Assembly (NCBI RefSeq): GCF_030272615.1 | Contig: NC_081412.1 | Location: 540,782,335 to 540,846,334, forward strand | Length of the DNA: 64,000 nucleotides | Direction: 5' to 3' | Source: Cryptomeria japonica | Taxonomy: Eukaryota; Streptophyta; Pinopsida; Cupressales; Cupressaceae | In this document: positions 23,211 to 34,869 of the stretch, in pieces | Layout: each line of letters opens with the position of its first letter | Position numbering within the stretch: position 1 is the first letter of the stretch | The notes under the pieces: model-generated | Database searches by the model: none | Told to the model about the DNA's origin: nothing | Seen by the model: the letters and a program-made list of their open reading frames with translations, nothing else | Translations under genes and position numbers: made by a program

Positions 23211-25791
23211 CTAAGGAGGGGGCTGGGGAAGCGTCCCTGAAGTAGAAGGTTGAGATGTCGGTGCCTGGGCCGCCAAGCGGGCTCGGAGCTCATAAACCTG
23301 CTGAGTACGTGTAGTCACATCACGCTCCGTCACCAACACTTTCTCCAAAGCCGTCTTCACCATATGCGCGACTTCCAGCAACTCCTCTTTCGTATCCGCT
23401 GTCTCCGTCATATAGACCAATCGATCCTGCAACAAGCTCCTCTCGGCAGTGATTGCATCTAATTCCTGCTGTACAAGGCTCCTCACACTCTGCTCCGTCG
23501 AAAGGCGAGTCTCCACCTCGGCCTTCTCTGCTCGGGCCATCTCAAGCTGTGCCAACAATTGGGCCCTCTCTGCTGCCCACGAGGCCTGCTGACTGGCCAC
23601 ATCCCTCTCCAACTCGACCGGAGCAGCCTCGCGGACCGTAGACTCATGCTGCGTATGCCTCAATGCATAGTAGGCGTCCCGGTAGACCTGCTCAATCTCT
23701 CGGACGACTGCCATCACCCGACTCTCCACAATTGGCTCCTGTACACTCCAAGCTTGTAGCATCTCATCCGTTTGAGTAGTCGGCCATCCCTGAGACTCAA
23801 AGCATGTAGCAAAGGCTGCCGGGCAGCCCACTCGCATAAATTGGAGGACCTGCTCTAACTCCACCACAACCTGCTGTAATGCTTGCATCTGGGCCGTGGC
23901 CACCACTCGTCTACCCCTCGTCACCATGTCAACTAAATAGGCCTCAATGTCCTCCCCCTCCTGCTCTGAAGGCTATGACCATGAGGGAAGTGGTGTCTGT
24001 GAAAGAGCGCCAAGGGGTAACGCAGAGGTCTCTCGCGGAACCGATACTGTCGCATCCTGCTAGTATGAAGGTACCTCCTCCGCCACTAGAGGTGTGGCAT
24101 CCCCCTGTTCTTGTACCGTAGAGACGACCTCTTCTGCCTCATTCCCGACTACTGGTACATGTGTCTCGCCAGAGGAATCGTCCAAGTCTACTACCTTTGC
24201 TCGAGTCTCGTGGCAAGGTGAGAATACAACAGCTCCTACAGGTTGTACCAATGTCATTTGGAATCGCTGCGTCAGCCAGCTCTCCATAGCCACGACCGAC
24301 GGGTCTGTACGCATCTCTACGACTGGGGAATGGGTCGCCATAGCCATGGGCTCCTCCAACAAAGAGGCAGAAACAGTCACCACTGCCTCAGTTCCAACAA
24401 CATCCAATCACACCTGAGGCTTCGTATCAACCACCACCCTCAGCCCCTGCTCCTCATCGACTACTACTCGATGCGGTGACTCCTCCATATGCGACTCTGC
24501 CATGTCTTCGGTAAGTGCCTCCATGGTTGGGGCCGATCCCTAAGGTGTTGCTCGATCCGGCAGAGGTGATGCTACCTGTTGCTGGATAGGGCCAAGTGCA
24601 ACTGGCGTGCGGCTCTGCCCAAATGCAGGAATAAATGTGCCTCCCACTCCGGATGACATCACAGGTGTGCCCATCGGTAGCAAGGGTGGGGCAGAAAGGA
24701 CCCTCTCCTCTGTCGCCCTGCTGCTATCATCGTCCTCATCCTCCGCTTTTGAATCCTCTGTACTACTGGAAGTCTCCCTCCCACTATCAGGTTCCCTTGA
24801 GGCCGTATCCACCATCTGTTTTCGCTTCGCGGAAGAGTGCCCAATGTCCAGGTGTCTCCAATACATGATAGGAGGCTCACCCACTGCCAACGGTCCCTGC
24901 GGCCGTACCTCCAACTCTGCCTTCGGCACTGCTTCCCGCATGGCCTCCAAGAACAACCCTATAGCATAGTGGGGCATATAGAACGTGCGATGCTGCATCG
25001 TCAAGAACTCATACATGCGCTCTGCTAGCAACGCGGCCCAATTGTACACAATGCCGTTCATCAACCCGTTCATGAGCATAATCCGAGGGAGGGCGACGTC
25101 CGACGCTCTACCAGATCCTGTCAACCTGCTCTTAATGACATCCATAATGCACTGCCAGTGGCCCTCTGCAACAAAGGTCTTACGGATTCCTCGTCCCTTC
25201 GTGGCATTAGCCATGCTGTCCAGCTCTTCTGTCATCAAGTTCCTGGATATTAATTTAATCCAATACTCCTCCTCCCGCTTCATCTTCTTAGCCTTCAACT
25301 CTATTTTCTTGCCTTGTTTGCTTGGAATGCCGAATACTTTGGTAAAGTCCACCGCTTTGAAGGATATGGTGATATCTCTCCCGAGGTACTCAAAAGTACT
25401 CGTGCGTGTGTCTGTTGAAGGTGTCCACCATGAACCTTAGGGCACCCTCATACTCGCGGATAGGAAACACGGGCATTCGAATAGCCCACTCCACTTCTGC
25501 CTTATGAAGGTTCTGCTTCACCAAATCATTGTCGGGAGTGTCCTGCCACCATTTCCGGTATTCCGACCCATTTAGGTCTTCAAAGGTGATATTCTGAGGT
25601 GTTAATGTATTTTTCTTACTTATTGCAGGTTGTGGTGCTTTCTGCTTTTTCTTCTGACTTGCGTTGGCATCCATTGTGCTGCCTGCCACACGCACGCCTG
25701 ACGACAAGACCCTGGTATTTCTATCCATTTGGCTGCTACTGGAGGAAGCCTGCAATTGCTTTTTCCAACTCCGTTTCCCAGCTGACTCCAT
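23211..25791 (-). pseudogene. Gypsy ORF3: globular domain, linker and coiled coil
   Basis: About 860 codons downstream of pol. The N-terminal part (25791-25390) has a Lys/Ser-rich start and then RKWWQDTP and VEWAIRMPVFPIREY. After a one-base frameshift near 25392 come TFEYLGRDITISFKAV, KVFGIPSKQGKK, a Trp/Tyr-containing helical block, and NGIVYNWAALLAERM, resembling plant mobile-element-associated proteins (the 'putative plant transposon protein' type). An acidic, Ser/Pro-rich linker follows. The last 238 codons (23927-23211) are a heptad-rich coiled coil (AAERAQLLAQLEMARAEKAE). In-frame stops are at 24540 (TAG), 24408 (TGA), 24060 (TAG) and 23973 (TAG). Position matches the env-like ORF of Athila-type elements, but no signal peptide or membrane helix is evident. 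Role unknown. Confidence 0.7.
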
Positions 25792-25984
25792 GCCTTTGTA
25801 ACTGATTTCTTGGTTACAACCGTACCGTTGCGTAACACCTTCGTAACCACCTTCTTCGGTTGTGTATGGTTGCGTATGCCTACGTTGCTGTGCGGGGCTG
25901 CTGCGTGTGCGCGTTTCTTTTTTTTTCGTCTATTTTGCGTTTTGCGTATGGCGAAGGTTTTATGTTTTTTGCGTGGGCGGTGGT

Positions 25985-26165
25985 GTACACTGTCGGTGGT
26001 CCCACCGTTAGTGGTTTCCACCGCATGGTGGTCCACCGTCGGTGGTTCCACCGCCGATGTTGTCACCGCACGGTGGTCCACCGTCGGTGTTACCACCGCC
26101 GTGTTATCACCGCACGGTGGTTCCACTGTTGATGGTCCCACCGCCGGTGTTGCCATCGTAAGGTG
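25985..26165. repeat. GGTGG/CCACC palindromic minisatellite
   Basis: Dense array of short inverted units such as ACGGTGGTCCACCGTCGGTG, GC-rich in an AT-rich element, between pol and ORF3. It is flanked by long T runs at 26173-26225. Reading frames through it are Thr/Val/Pro-rich and look incidental. Confidence 0.85.
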
Positions 26166-26236
26166 GCCCACATGTTTTTTCTTTTTTTTTTTTCGTGTTT
26201 TTTTTTTATAATTTTTTTTTTTTTTAAAGAATACTG

Positions 26237-29200
26237 TCAAATATCCTGATTGGAGGGTCTAGGTTCCCTTCGTTCGTGGTAAACCTTTAATTTCGACCCA
26301 TTGACGATGTCCGGTATCTCCTTCCCGTCGAGCGTCCACAACTTGATTGCCCTGTTGGCATTGACCTCGCGTACCTTGAAGGGCCCTAGCCATTGCACTT
26401 TAAATTTTCCGGGTTTGATTTCGTTCCTCCCATTGAATTTCAACACTAACCGCCCAAGAGTAAACTTCATTTGGGGAAGATGCTTGTCGTGCCAGACCTT
26501 CCGTCTTTGCTGGGTTGCCTCTGTAGCCATCATTTTTTTTTCGTCCAACTTGTTTAAAGCATACAGTCTCTCCCTTAGGCTCTCCATATCCCCTAGTTTG
26601 TTCTCTACTGCAATGTGAAGGCTTGGCACCATGAATTCCGCTGGCACCACAGCTTCTTGCCCGTACATGAGTTGGAACAGAGTCTGGCCTGTGGTCGCCA
26701 TGTAGGTTGTACGGTAGGCCCACAAGACTGAAGGTAACCTTTCTTCCTAGTCTTCTCCCTCGACACCGCACGACTTGTATATCACGCTCGCAATAATCTT
26801 GTTGGTAGCCTCGGCTTGCCCATTGGCTTGCGGGTAATAGGGGCTAGATAGTGAATGGAAAATCTTAAATTTTGTAGTAAGGAGTTTAATCACGTGGTTC
26901 ACAAAATGTCCACCTCTGTCGCTTGTCAACTGCATAGGGATCCTTTACCGCGTAATAATTTGCTCGTAGATGAATCTTGCTGTACTTACGACTGAGTTGT
27001 CCGATAGGGCTCGCACTTCAACCCACTTGGTTAAATACTCAGTGGCTACCACAATGTAGCGACACCTCGTAGCACAGCTCACTTTAAGCGGCCCGATGAA
27101 ATCCAACCCCCAGCGCTCGAATAGTTCTTGAGCATGCAAAGGGTTGAGGGGCATGAAATCCCTTTTCAACGGCCTCCCCGCTCTCTAGCAGGTATCACAA
27201 CCTACTACCCATTCTCTCGCATCATTATACAATGTGGGCCACCAGAGGCCTGCTAGCAATACCTTCCTTGCTGTAGTGTCCGGTCCCATATGGCCTCCTG
27301 CGGGCCCCTCATGTGCTTCCCTCAAGACGCTTGGCACCTCTTCCTCCATCACACAATGACGTAACACCTCGTTAGGCCCCATTTTATACAATAAACCATT
27401 AATCAGCTGGAATGTGCGGCTTCTCAACACAAGCTTTCTTCGCTCTCCTGGCGCCATGCCTTGGGGGAACATAGAGGTGGAGAGATATTCCCCGATGGCA
27501 GTATACCATGGTGGTAGTACTACGATCTTGAATAGGTGGGTGTCTGGAAAGTCGTCATTTACCCCTTCTGGTGGCTCTCCGGACCTGATCCGGGACAATT
27601 GGTCAGCAATGACACGACTTTTGCCTGGCCGTACAATTATTGTGAACGTAAACTCTTGCAACAAGAGTAGCCATCGACTAATCCTTCCCTGAATTATCGG
27701 CTTGTTGACCAAGTACATGAGGGCTTGATGGTCCACAATGAATGTGAATGGTGTCACCAATAGATAGTGTCTGAATTTTTGTACCGCATAGATCATCCCC
27801 AATGCCTCCCGTTCTGTTGTGCTGTAATTTTTCTCCGCTTTGGATAACAGTCTACTGGCAAAATAGACGGGATGATCCAACCCATGATCTCCCACTTGGG
27901 ACAATGTGGCACCGATTGCAAAGTTTGAAGCGTCCACATGGACATGGAACTCCCTGTCCCAGTTGGGGTAAGAGAGGATGGGAGCAGCTACCAGCCTCGT
28001 CTTCAATTCCTCGAATGCTTCACTCTCCGGGCTCCCCCAGGTGGATGGCTCACCCTTACAAGTAAGCTTGTCCAAGGGGTGGGATATTTGCGCAAAGTTT
28101 TTTATGAATCTTCTATAGTAGCCGATATGGCCCAGGAAGGACTTTACCCCAGTGACATCCGTAGGAGGCTCCATCTCCACGATCACCCGTATTTTGTCTG
28201 GGTCCGTCTTCAGACTTGCTTTGCATACGATGTGCCCAAGCAATTTGCCTTGAGGTACCATAAATCGACATTTTTTTGGATTAAGGGCCAGCCTTGCCCT
28301 TCGACATCTCTCCAGGCACTCTCTGAGGGCTACCAAATGCGTATCTTGCCTGCTATAGATGGACCAGTCGTCGAGGAAGGCTTTAAAATTCCCTACCGAC
28401 ATTTTGTCGAATATGTGTAGTATAATTCGTTGGAATGTTGCAGGTGCATTCCATAGGCCGAATGGCATCCGGTTGTATGCATAGACACCATCTTCGACTA
28501 CGAAGGTGGTCTTCAGTTTATCTTCCTCGGCGATTGAGATCTGGTTATATCCGGAGAATCCATCCAAAAATGTGTACATCTCATGGCCGACCACCTCCTC
28601 TAGTATGCTGTCCGTAAACGGGATTGGGAAGGGGTCTTTAATCATAACTGCATTGAGACACCGGAAGTCCACATAAATCCTTATTTGGTTAGCCTTCTTC
28701 TTTAGTGAAATGACTATGGGCGACACCCATTCGCTTGTCTGTACTTTAAAAATGATATCGGCTTCCAACATTTTTTCTATCTCATCGTTCACCCGCACTG
28801 CATAGTTGCGATTCATCTGGTACGGTCTCTTTCGTACAGGTCGGGCTCCGGGTACCAACGGGATGCAGTGCATGCACAGTTCGGGAGGTACCCTCTTCAA
28901 GTCTTTATACGTCCATGCGAAGACGTCTTTAAACTCCAGGAATATTTTGAAGGCCGCTGTCTTCAGCACGGGATCCCAGTCATCCCCGACTAATATATTC
29001 TGTGGGTCCTCCTTTCCCAGGTTTGTTGCCTTTAGCTTGGATTCTTCAAATTGAATTGGCTTGTCTTTCTCGAACTGATGTGCGGGTGCTTTGTCCACTC
29101 GGGCTTCCCCCTCCATATATTCTCTGTATTCCGGAGGGAAGACCTCCGGATCAGCGGGCTTCTCTATCTGCAACATGTTGTAGTGAAAAAGTTCGTAGTC

Positions 29201-31249
29201 CTCCATTTGCCAATGGAAGAGCCCGTTGAGTGAGCACACCTCATCTTCAGAACATCCCTCCAATTCAAGCACCCCTTCACTATTCGGCTCCATCGCGTTC
29301 TTGCCCTTGCTTTCATTGGGACCCCCTTCCCCTTTATTAGAGTCCTCTGAGTCCGAGTCGGAAGAGGCGAGCTCTTCGCCGACATCTTGGGTCCGTAGGT
29401 CAATGGTATATTTTCGCCCTCCCTTCTCCATGGAAAGTGTATTTTTCTTCCAGTTGTGGTTCACCCTCGCGGTGATCAACCACACTCTCCCCAGGATGGC
29501 GTCATAGCCTTTCTTTTTCAAGGGAATAACTACAAAATCTAACAGGAAGGGCTGCGTACCAATTGTCACTTGCTGGGCCATCAATATGCCGAGTGGCTTG
29601 ATGCCGTTTTGGTCGGCTCCTTCCAGATTAAATGTGGATGGCCACAGGGTGGGTTTCCCCAGCCTCTTCCATGTCTCTTCTGGTAGTACATTCACCCCAG
29701 CACCTCCGTCCACAATGGTGTCCTTTAGAACGGTTCCAAGGATGCCCATTTCTACAACAGCTGGGTGTCTACCACTGTTTAAGGCTAGTAACATCGGGTC
29801 AGTCGAAGGGCTGATGGGAACCTGCACCTGTGGTGCACTCGAAGGTACGTGTGCGGTGCTTAGCAAATTGTTGAGGATGGCAGTCCTCAAATGTGGCATG
29901 GAGTCTAGAAGGTCTTTTACCTTTATCGGTACCTCCATCTGCAAGACTTGCCCAATAATATTCTTTTCCGCTTTCAGGCGGGTTGAGGGACTCATTGTCT
30001 CCGTGTTCTTCCGTCCTTCTGCCGCCATTTCCCGTTCAATGTCGGCCTTCGCCTCCCGCAGTCTCTCCTTCTCTGTGCGGGGGTCGAGATACGTTGCCTT
30101 CTTCGCCTGCGCGCGAGTGATCCCCAATACTTCGTTCATCTTCTCAATATTAAGGAGATTCACCCCCTGTTTAGGGCATTTTGTGTCATCGTGATCACCG
30201 GGGCCGCACCATCTACACAGGCTCTGGGGGGTTTCAGTATTTTGGCACTCCCGAGCGAAGTGCCCCCATTGGTTGTAGGCCTGACATTGAATTATTGGCC
30301 GCCCCTTAATGTCATACTGCATTCTGCTCCGATTGTTGTTGTTGTTGCCTCTCCCTCCTCTTCGATTACCTCTGTAACCACCGGATGATGCAGTGGCATC
30401 GGCTTGTGGCTGGGCGGAGCCCGCTGGCAGTGAGGGTTGCTCTTGCGTGAAGAATACCTGGTTCCCTTTTGTTTTCATGTTGTAGGGGCATTCTTTGACG
30501 GCGTGTCCCAACATCTGGCAAATTTCACAGAATGCCTTCTTTGGGCAAGTGCCTTTTGTGTGACCTTCTTCCTTACAATCAGTGCACCACACGTCCTCGT
30601 TTTTTCTCGTGCTTCCTTTCTTGTTCTTAAATTCCTTCAACATACGGTGCATATCCTTTTGAAGAGCTTGCACCTTCTTACTTGATGATTCGTCACTGCT
30701 GCTTTCTCCCGAGGACTCCTCTTCTGCAGAGGACTTGTCCTTTTTCTTCCGCCATGTTTTGTCTTCACTTTCCAAATCCATCTTGCGGTTGTATGCGTCA
30801 TCGTATGAAGTGGGCGGTACAATTTTCATCTTTCTCCGCAAGGATGACCACAACCCTTCCACGAACCATCTCTTCTTTAGTCCGTCAGCCGGCTGGTTCT
30901 CCATCTTCCCCAGTAACTCCTTTAACCGTCGGCTGTATGTTCACACTGTCTCGTGCTTTCCCTGCTTTGTGCTTAATATCTCCGCTATGATCTCATTATC
31001 ATCTTGAAGGAGTCAAAACTCCGTCTCGAAAGCTTTCTGGAGGTCATCCCATGTTCCCACCTTTGTTTTATCCACATCAGAGTACCAATCAATGGCTACT
31101 CCTCTCAAGGTGGCAGGGAACTGCACCACCCAATCCGCTTTGTCAACTACCCCATTGGCTGACCATATTGTCTCACATGTACGGTAGTGCCGTACGGGGT
31201 CATCGTTGCCATCTCCATTGAATTTAGGCAACTTCTGTTTGCCCGCCAT
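26237..31249 (-). pseudogene. Gypsy gag-pol, one frame with five stops
   Basis: A single frame runs from the ATG at 31249 to 26237. Gag: MAGKQKLPKF..., AIDWYSDVD. CCHC knuckles at 30.6-30.2 kb: CTDCKEEGHTKGTC, CEICQMLGHAVKEC, CQAYNQWGHFAREC (second Cys replaced by Tyr) and CRWCGPGDHDDTKC. Protease: VDGGAGVNVLP. Reverse transcriptase: YVDFRCLNAV, MPFGLWNAPATFQ and catalytic FLDD. RNase H: HVDASNFAIGATLS, TEREALGMIYA. Integrase: zinc-binding AHEGPAGGH...CDTC, then catalytic Asp (LDFIGPL), Asp (SDRGGHF) and Glu (PQANGQAEATNK). The C-terminal tail has KFKVQWLGPFKV and no chromodomain. Stops: TGA 31013-31015, TGA 30941-30943, TAG 27185-27187, TAA 26945-26947 and TAG 26747-26749. The 1239-codon stretch between the second and third is open. 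Non-functional as it stands. Confidence 0.93.
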
Positions 31250-32280
31250 CGATGGGGGTCGTCTTCCTGGAGGTGGCTGTGGCTACGTCTGTGCGCCGCT
31301 CCCTTCGGCGCCGGTGGTGTGTCCTGCGTGGGTGACTGGAGGTACGGTGTTTTGCCTGTTGTGTGTGGCACCTACAACCGTACGGTTGTCCTCCCCTCCG
31401 TTCTCACCCGCACCCACTCCTGGCTCCCTTTGGTGATCCTCACTTCATGGCATAAGGGATAAGTTTCTAAACTGATCCCGAGTCTCTTGGACTAGATTCC
31501 TCTCTAACCTTTTTCTCTCTAGAAACTCTTCGTGGCTTCTCACCCTACGGTGTTCTGGCGACGCGTAGAAATTTCCCTCGGCTTCTGCATCCTTCGTGAC
31601 ACCTCCTTGGCCTCAACCTCCGTCTACGTTCAACTTGCTGTTCCAGAATCATGGCCCTCTGTGCGGCCTCCCACTCGTTCGTTTCTGCTTTCTTATTTCT
31701 ATCTTTATTTAATAGGTTGGGCATTAATTCCCATACATTTTCATAATTCACAACACATAAACCAGAACACGCCTTTATTAATTCATTTGGTTAGATACAA
31801 CTCGTGTCAATATTATGACACCTTTATTTGAATATAGAATGTTCCTTTATCCCTATGGGATTCGGGGTTCAATTCCTTCCTGGCCTCGTGCCATCCGGCT
31901 CTGCTTCCTGATGGCTGCTTTCTTCGTATTGCTGGAGGATTTGTTGGCGTCGCTCTTCCCGGGCAATCTCCTCTAGGCGAGCTTGTTGTGCCAGCGATGC
32001 TTGTGCAAGCAACCGGGGAAGGTGGTTCATCAACCATTTACTTGCGGGCTAACTTCCAGTGTTGTCCACACAGCACTTGGTGGGATTTCAGCCTCCGTGG
32101 CCTCTCGTCGGATGCAGGTCTCGATGGCTACCCAGAGTAGAATTGAAAATTCCCTCGTCGCAGTGTCTTCGCCGCTGTAGAGCTCTGTTTGCGCGTCATC
32201 GGCCTTTGGGTTTATCTCACCAACGGGTAGGCCCATCGTGTTCGTGCGCCATCCGCGTCTTCCGTTCCCGAGTATGTCTA
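31250..32280 (-). other. Gypsy leader and gag 5' region
   Basis: Between the primer site and the recognisable gag start, the minus strand has short open stretches (for example 31751-31545, with QRAMILEQQVERRRR) that may be a worn gag N-terminal extension. No domain was recognised. The rest is presumed untranslated leader. Confidence 0.45.
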
Positions 32281-32293
32281 GGCAACGGCGCCA
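32281..32293 (-). promoter_or_regulatory. Gypsy primer binding site
   Basis: TGGCGCCGTTGCC on the minus strand, two bases after the 5' LTR. From general knowledge, this sequence type occurs in Athila/Tat-like plant gypsy elements and is usually assigned to tRNA-Asp. Confidence 0.8.
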
Positions 32294-32295
32294 AA

Positions 32296-32566
32296 TGTTT
32301 GCCTCACTGGGTAAACAGAAGGAATACAAAAGTAATGCAGAAATAAACAATGCAATAACAACATGAATACAAGAATAAGCTTTCCATTAATAACTCAAAG
32401 TGTATACAATGTACACACCTCTCAATACCCATAGGTAGTACAATATATAACAGTCAAAGGGGTGCGACCCAACCGTTGTGACTCCAACTACCTACCCATC
32501 GGCTAACTAACTACTAACAAACAACATTACTACCAAAACATAAGATATACATATTTCCCGACAACA
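32296..32566 (-). repeat. 5' LTR of the gypsy element
   Basis: On the plus strand, TGTTTGCCTCACTGGG ... CCCGACAACA, 271 bp. It pairs with 22859-23124 and is bounded on the right by the CTATT target copy at 32567-32571. Confidence 0.9.
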
Positions 32567-33040
32567 CTATTGGTCACACAATAGAGAGCAAGGAGTTAAC
32601 CATGTTGGCACTAAATGGTCTCCCCTCCTCATGGGAGGCATTTATTCAAGGGATAAGTGCAAGATCAAAACTTCTTAAGTTTGATCGATTAAAGCAAGAT
32701 TGCATTCAAGAAGAGTCTAGATTGGCTATCAAAGGCATTGGCCAAAGCTCCATAAATGAAGATATTCATGTTCTTGCCTCCCACTCCACAAAGATGAAAG
32801 GTAAGAAAGGACATTTCAAAAGGAAGAAAGATAAGGAATCTAATGGTGCTCCTACATTCAAAAGAAGGAAGGATATTTCAGAAATCCAATGCTTTAGATG
32901 TGACAAATATGGTCACTATGCAATGCAATGTCTTACCAGGACTATGCCTCAAGCTTCCATTGCAGATGTTGGTGAAACTCTTCCACAAAAGGATTCAGAT
33001 GGATTCATATTGAGACTTGAAAGAGATAAGTTTTTATGAT
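32567..33040 (+). pseudogene. Copia gag, part 2, with zinc knuckle
   Basis: This is the continuation of the element B gag beyond the gypsy insertion: GHTIESKELTMLALNGLPSS, SWEAFIQGISARSKLL, a Lys-rich tract (KGKKGHFKRKKDKE), and a CCHC knuckle CFRCDKYGHYAMQC for nucleic-acid binding. The frame is open to a stop at 33038. In an intact copia element it would lead into protease-integrase, but here the following 850 bp are degenerate and no pol core is present. Confidence 0.85.
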
Positions 33041-33924
33041 TGAATAATGTTGATGATTTTCATATGTAGTTATTAATTCATGCAATTACGTTATGCATGT
33101 TATTTATGAAACAACATTATCAGTAGATGTCCACTTACTACAAGGTGCATTTGGATATCTTGTTTTTAAATTTCTTCAATTTACTATGAGAAACTTGTCC
33201 CTTACATACAGTTAATCTTTAGAATCACAGCGTGTTGCCTTTCAGGTTATAGAGTTTTGAAGTTCTAATTGTGATGAAGAGATTGAAATTCAGGAGGAAT
33301 ATACAAAGGACTTTAGTGGAGATTCTGAGATTTTACTTCTCCATTTTTTATATATTTACCTGCTAAAGTGCACTAGTCCAATGGAGATACTTATTGAGGC
33401 ATTCGTACAAGGGATGATGACATCTAGGGTTACAAAACAAAGTTGAGTCAAGAGGGCTCTCCAAGTGAGAGGGAGCATGCTGCTAGGGGATTTTGTTCTA
33501 AATCTCAGGTCGGCCATATTCCTGTCCAGGGCTTGATCTTATGACAATAGTTCCATTGTGATTTTGGATCTTGCACTTTCAGACATATGAGGTTCATACT
33601 AGAAAATGAGAGTCTCTTGAAGCAAGATATCTTTTATTATTGGGTCCATGTGAGCAAGGGATGCATCCGTGACAGAGGGAGAAACTAAGAAGATATGCTT
33701 TGATTGATATCCGAGAATCTTGGTCATATTGATTCGGAGGGAGTGGACTATGTCGAGATGATTTCTCTAGTGATCAGTCAAAAGATTATGATTCATGGGA
33801 TGGAGTCCCATGTTGAGAGGCCCTTTATGCTGACTCCTAAGTCATGATATTTCTGGATAGATGAATACTTGATGAGCTTGGAATACACCAAGAGTGATGC
33901 AGACTCCAACCTTGCATTTCATGA
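33041..33924 (+). other. Degenerate interior of element B (pol deleted)
   Basis: Where copia protease, integrase and reverse transcriptase should lie, there are only about 880 bp of broken sequence. Parts (33045-33100, 33700-33900) resemble element A around 9795-9850 and 10130-10370, so A and B share this rearranged interior. Acidic, coding-like scraps (SSNCDEEIEIQEEYTKDF near 33265) may be worn pol or linker. Confidence 0.5.
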
Positions 33925-34085
33925 AAGGTCAAAGCATGTGGAGGTCAAGTGGAAAGGTATGTTATTCAATTAAGAAATATTAGTACTAATGAATTGACGA
34001 CAAACATTCTCACCAAGCCTCTCTCCAGAATAAAGTTTGTGTACTTTCGAGATAAGCTTGGTATGGTGGAAAATGTAGCCCTAGC
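33925..34085 (+). pseudogene. Copia RNase H C-terminal tail
   Basis: Reads ERSKHVEVKW, then, after a frame break near 33960, NISTNELTTNILTKPLS and FVYFRDKLGMVE. These match the conserved end of copia pol (KHIDVRYHFIR; TKPL...F...R..LG). Only this tail of the polyprotein remains. Confidence 0.75.
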
Positions 34086-34289
34086 TGAGATTGAGTCTCA
34101 GCATCATTGATTTGGTTGTATTGTTTATTATACTAATGTATTTTTTCTTATTATAAGATGTTTAAAGTGTAAACTCTTATTAATGCAACTTATTCATTTG
34201 ATATGGTTCATGATTAATGTCATGTGTGTGACTCCATGACAACATCTCGTGAGAGAATCCGTGATGACCTTCTTGTACTTGTGTGTTCA

Positions 34290-34770
34290 CCCTCTGGATG
34301 AGCCATGGTGGATATCATTGTGAGGTGACAATCTCTTAATGATAAACACTTGTATATCTGATCATTGTTGTAAGATGACGATCTTACAATATTGATTGAT
34401 CACACTTTTATGATGGATATCATGAGACGTGATATCTATGGATATGTCATGATGGTTGATATCTCTAGAAGTAATATCTATGGATATACCATAATGGTGG
34501 ATATCATGAGATGTGATATCCGTGGATAAGCCATGATGGTGGATGTTACATAAAGAGATATTCATGGTGGATATTATGTGACATAATATCCGTGAACATG
34601 CCATGAAGTAATATCCTTGAATATGCCATAATGGTGGATATCATGAGACATGATATCTGTGGACAAGCCATAATGGTGGGTATTACATTAAGAGATTTAT
34701 GGTGGATATCATGTGACGTGATATTCGTGGACATGCCATAACACTTGATATTACAGTGAGGTGATATCTT
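34290..34770 (+). repeat. Palindromic tandem array, 3' interior of element B
   Basis: Variants of ATGGTGGATATCATGAGACG and GATATCCGTGGACATGCC, at least six units of about 60-75 bp. Homologous to 10580-11030 in element A, although the two elements have different LTRs. Confidence 0.85.
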
Positions 34771-34857
34771 TCTCTTCCACATATAGATGTGGCTATTGTG
34801 GAAAATCATCACAATGAGGTGATGTAACTTGTAAAGGTTATGAAGGATCCCCCCCTA

Positions 34858-34869
34858 GCTAAGAGGGAG
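34858..34869 (+). promoter_or_regulatory. Polypurine tract of element B
   Basis: GCTAAGAGGGAG directly before TGTTAATG of the LTR; nearly the same as at 11147 in element A. Confidence 0.85.

Larger units (their letters stand above)
22859..32566 (-). mobile_element. Ty3/gypsy retrotransposon with a third ORF after integrase
   Basis: Structurally complete on the minus strand: 5' LTR 32296-32566 (271 bp), primer site 32281-32293, gag-pol 31249-26237, spacer with GGTGG palindromes, ORF3 25791-23211, PPT near 23125-23145, 3' LTR 22859-23124 (266 bp). The target duplication is CTATT (22854-22858, 32567-32571). LTRs start TG and end CA but differ by two indels of about 20-30 bp. Domain order protease-RT-RNase H-integrase marks it as gypsy. 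No chromodomain is seen after integrase, and an extra ORF lies downstream, as in Athila/Tat-type plant lineages (inference). Five in-frame stops in gag-pol, and four plus a frameshift in ORF3, make it inactive. Confidence 0.93.

Noticed and set aside
24094..25440. Plus-strand open frames of 100-150 codons opposite gypsy ORF3
   Set aside because: They are antisense shadows of a GC-richer coding region read on the minus strand.
25810..26211. Plus- and minus-strand frames through the GGTGG palindrome block
   Set aside because: Thr/Val/His-rich translations of a minisatellite and homopolymers; no domain.
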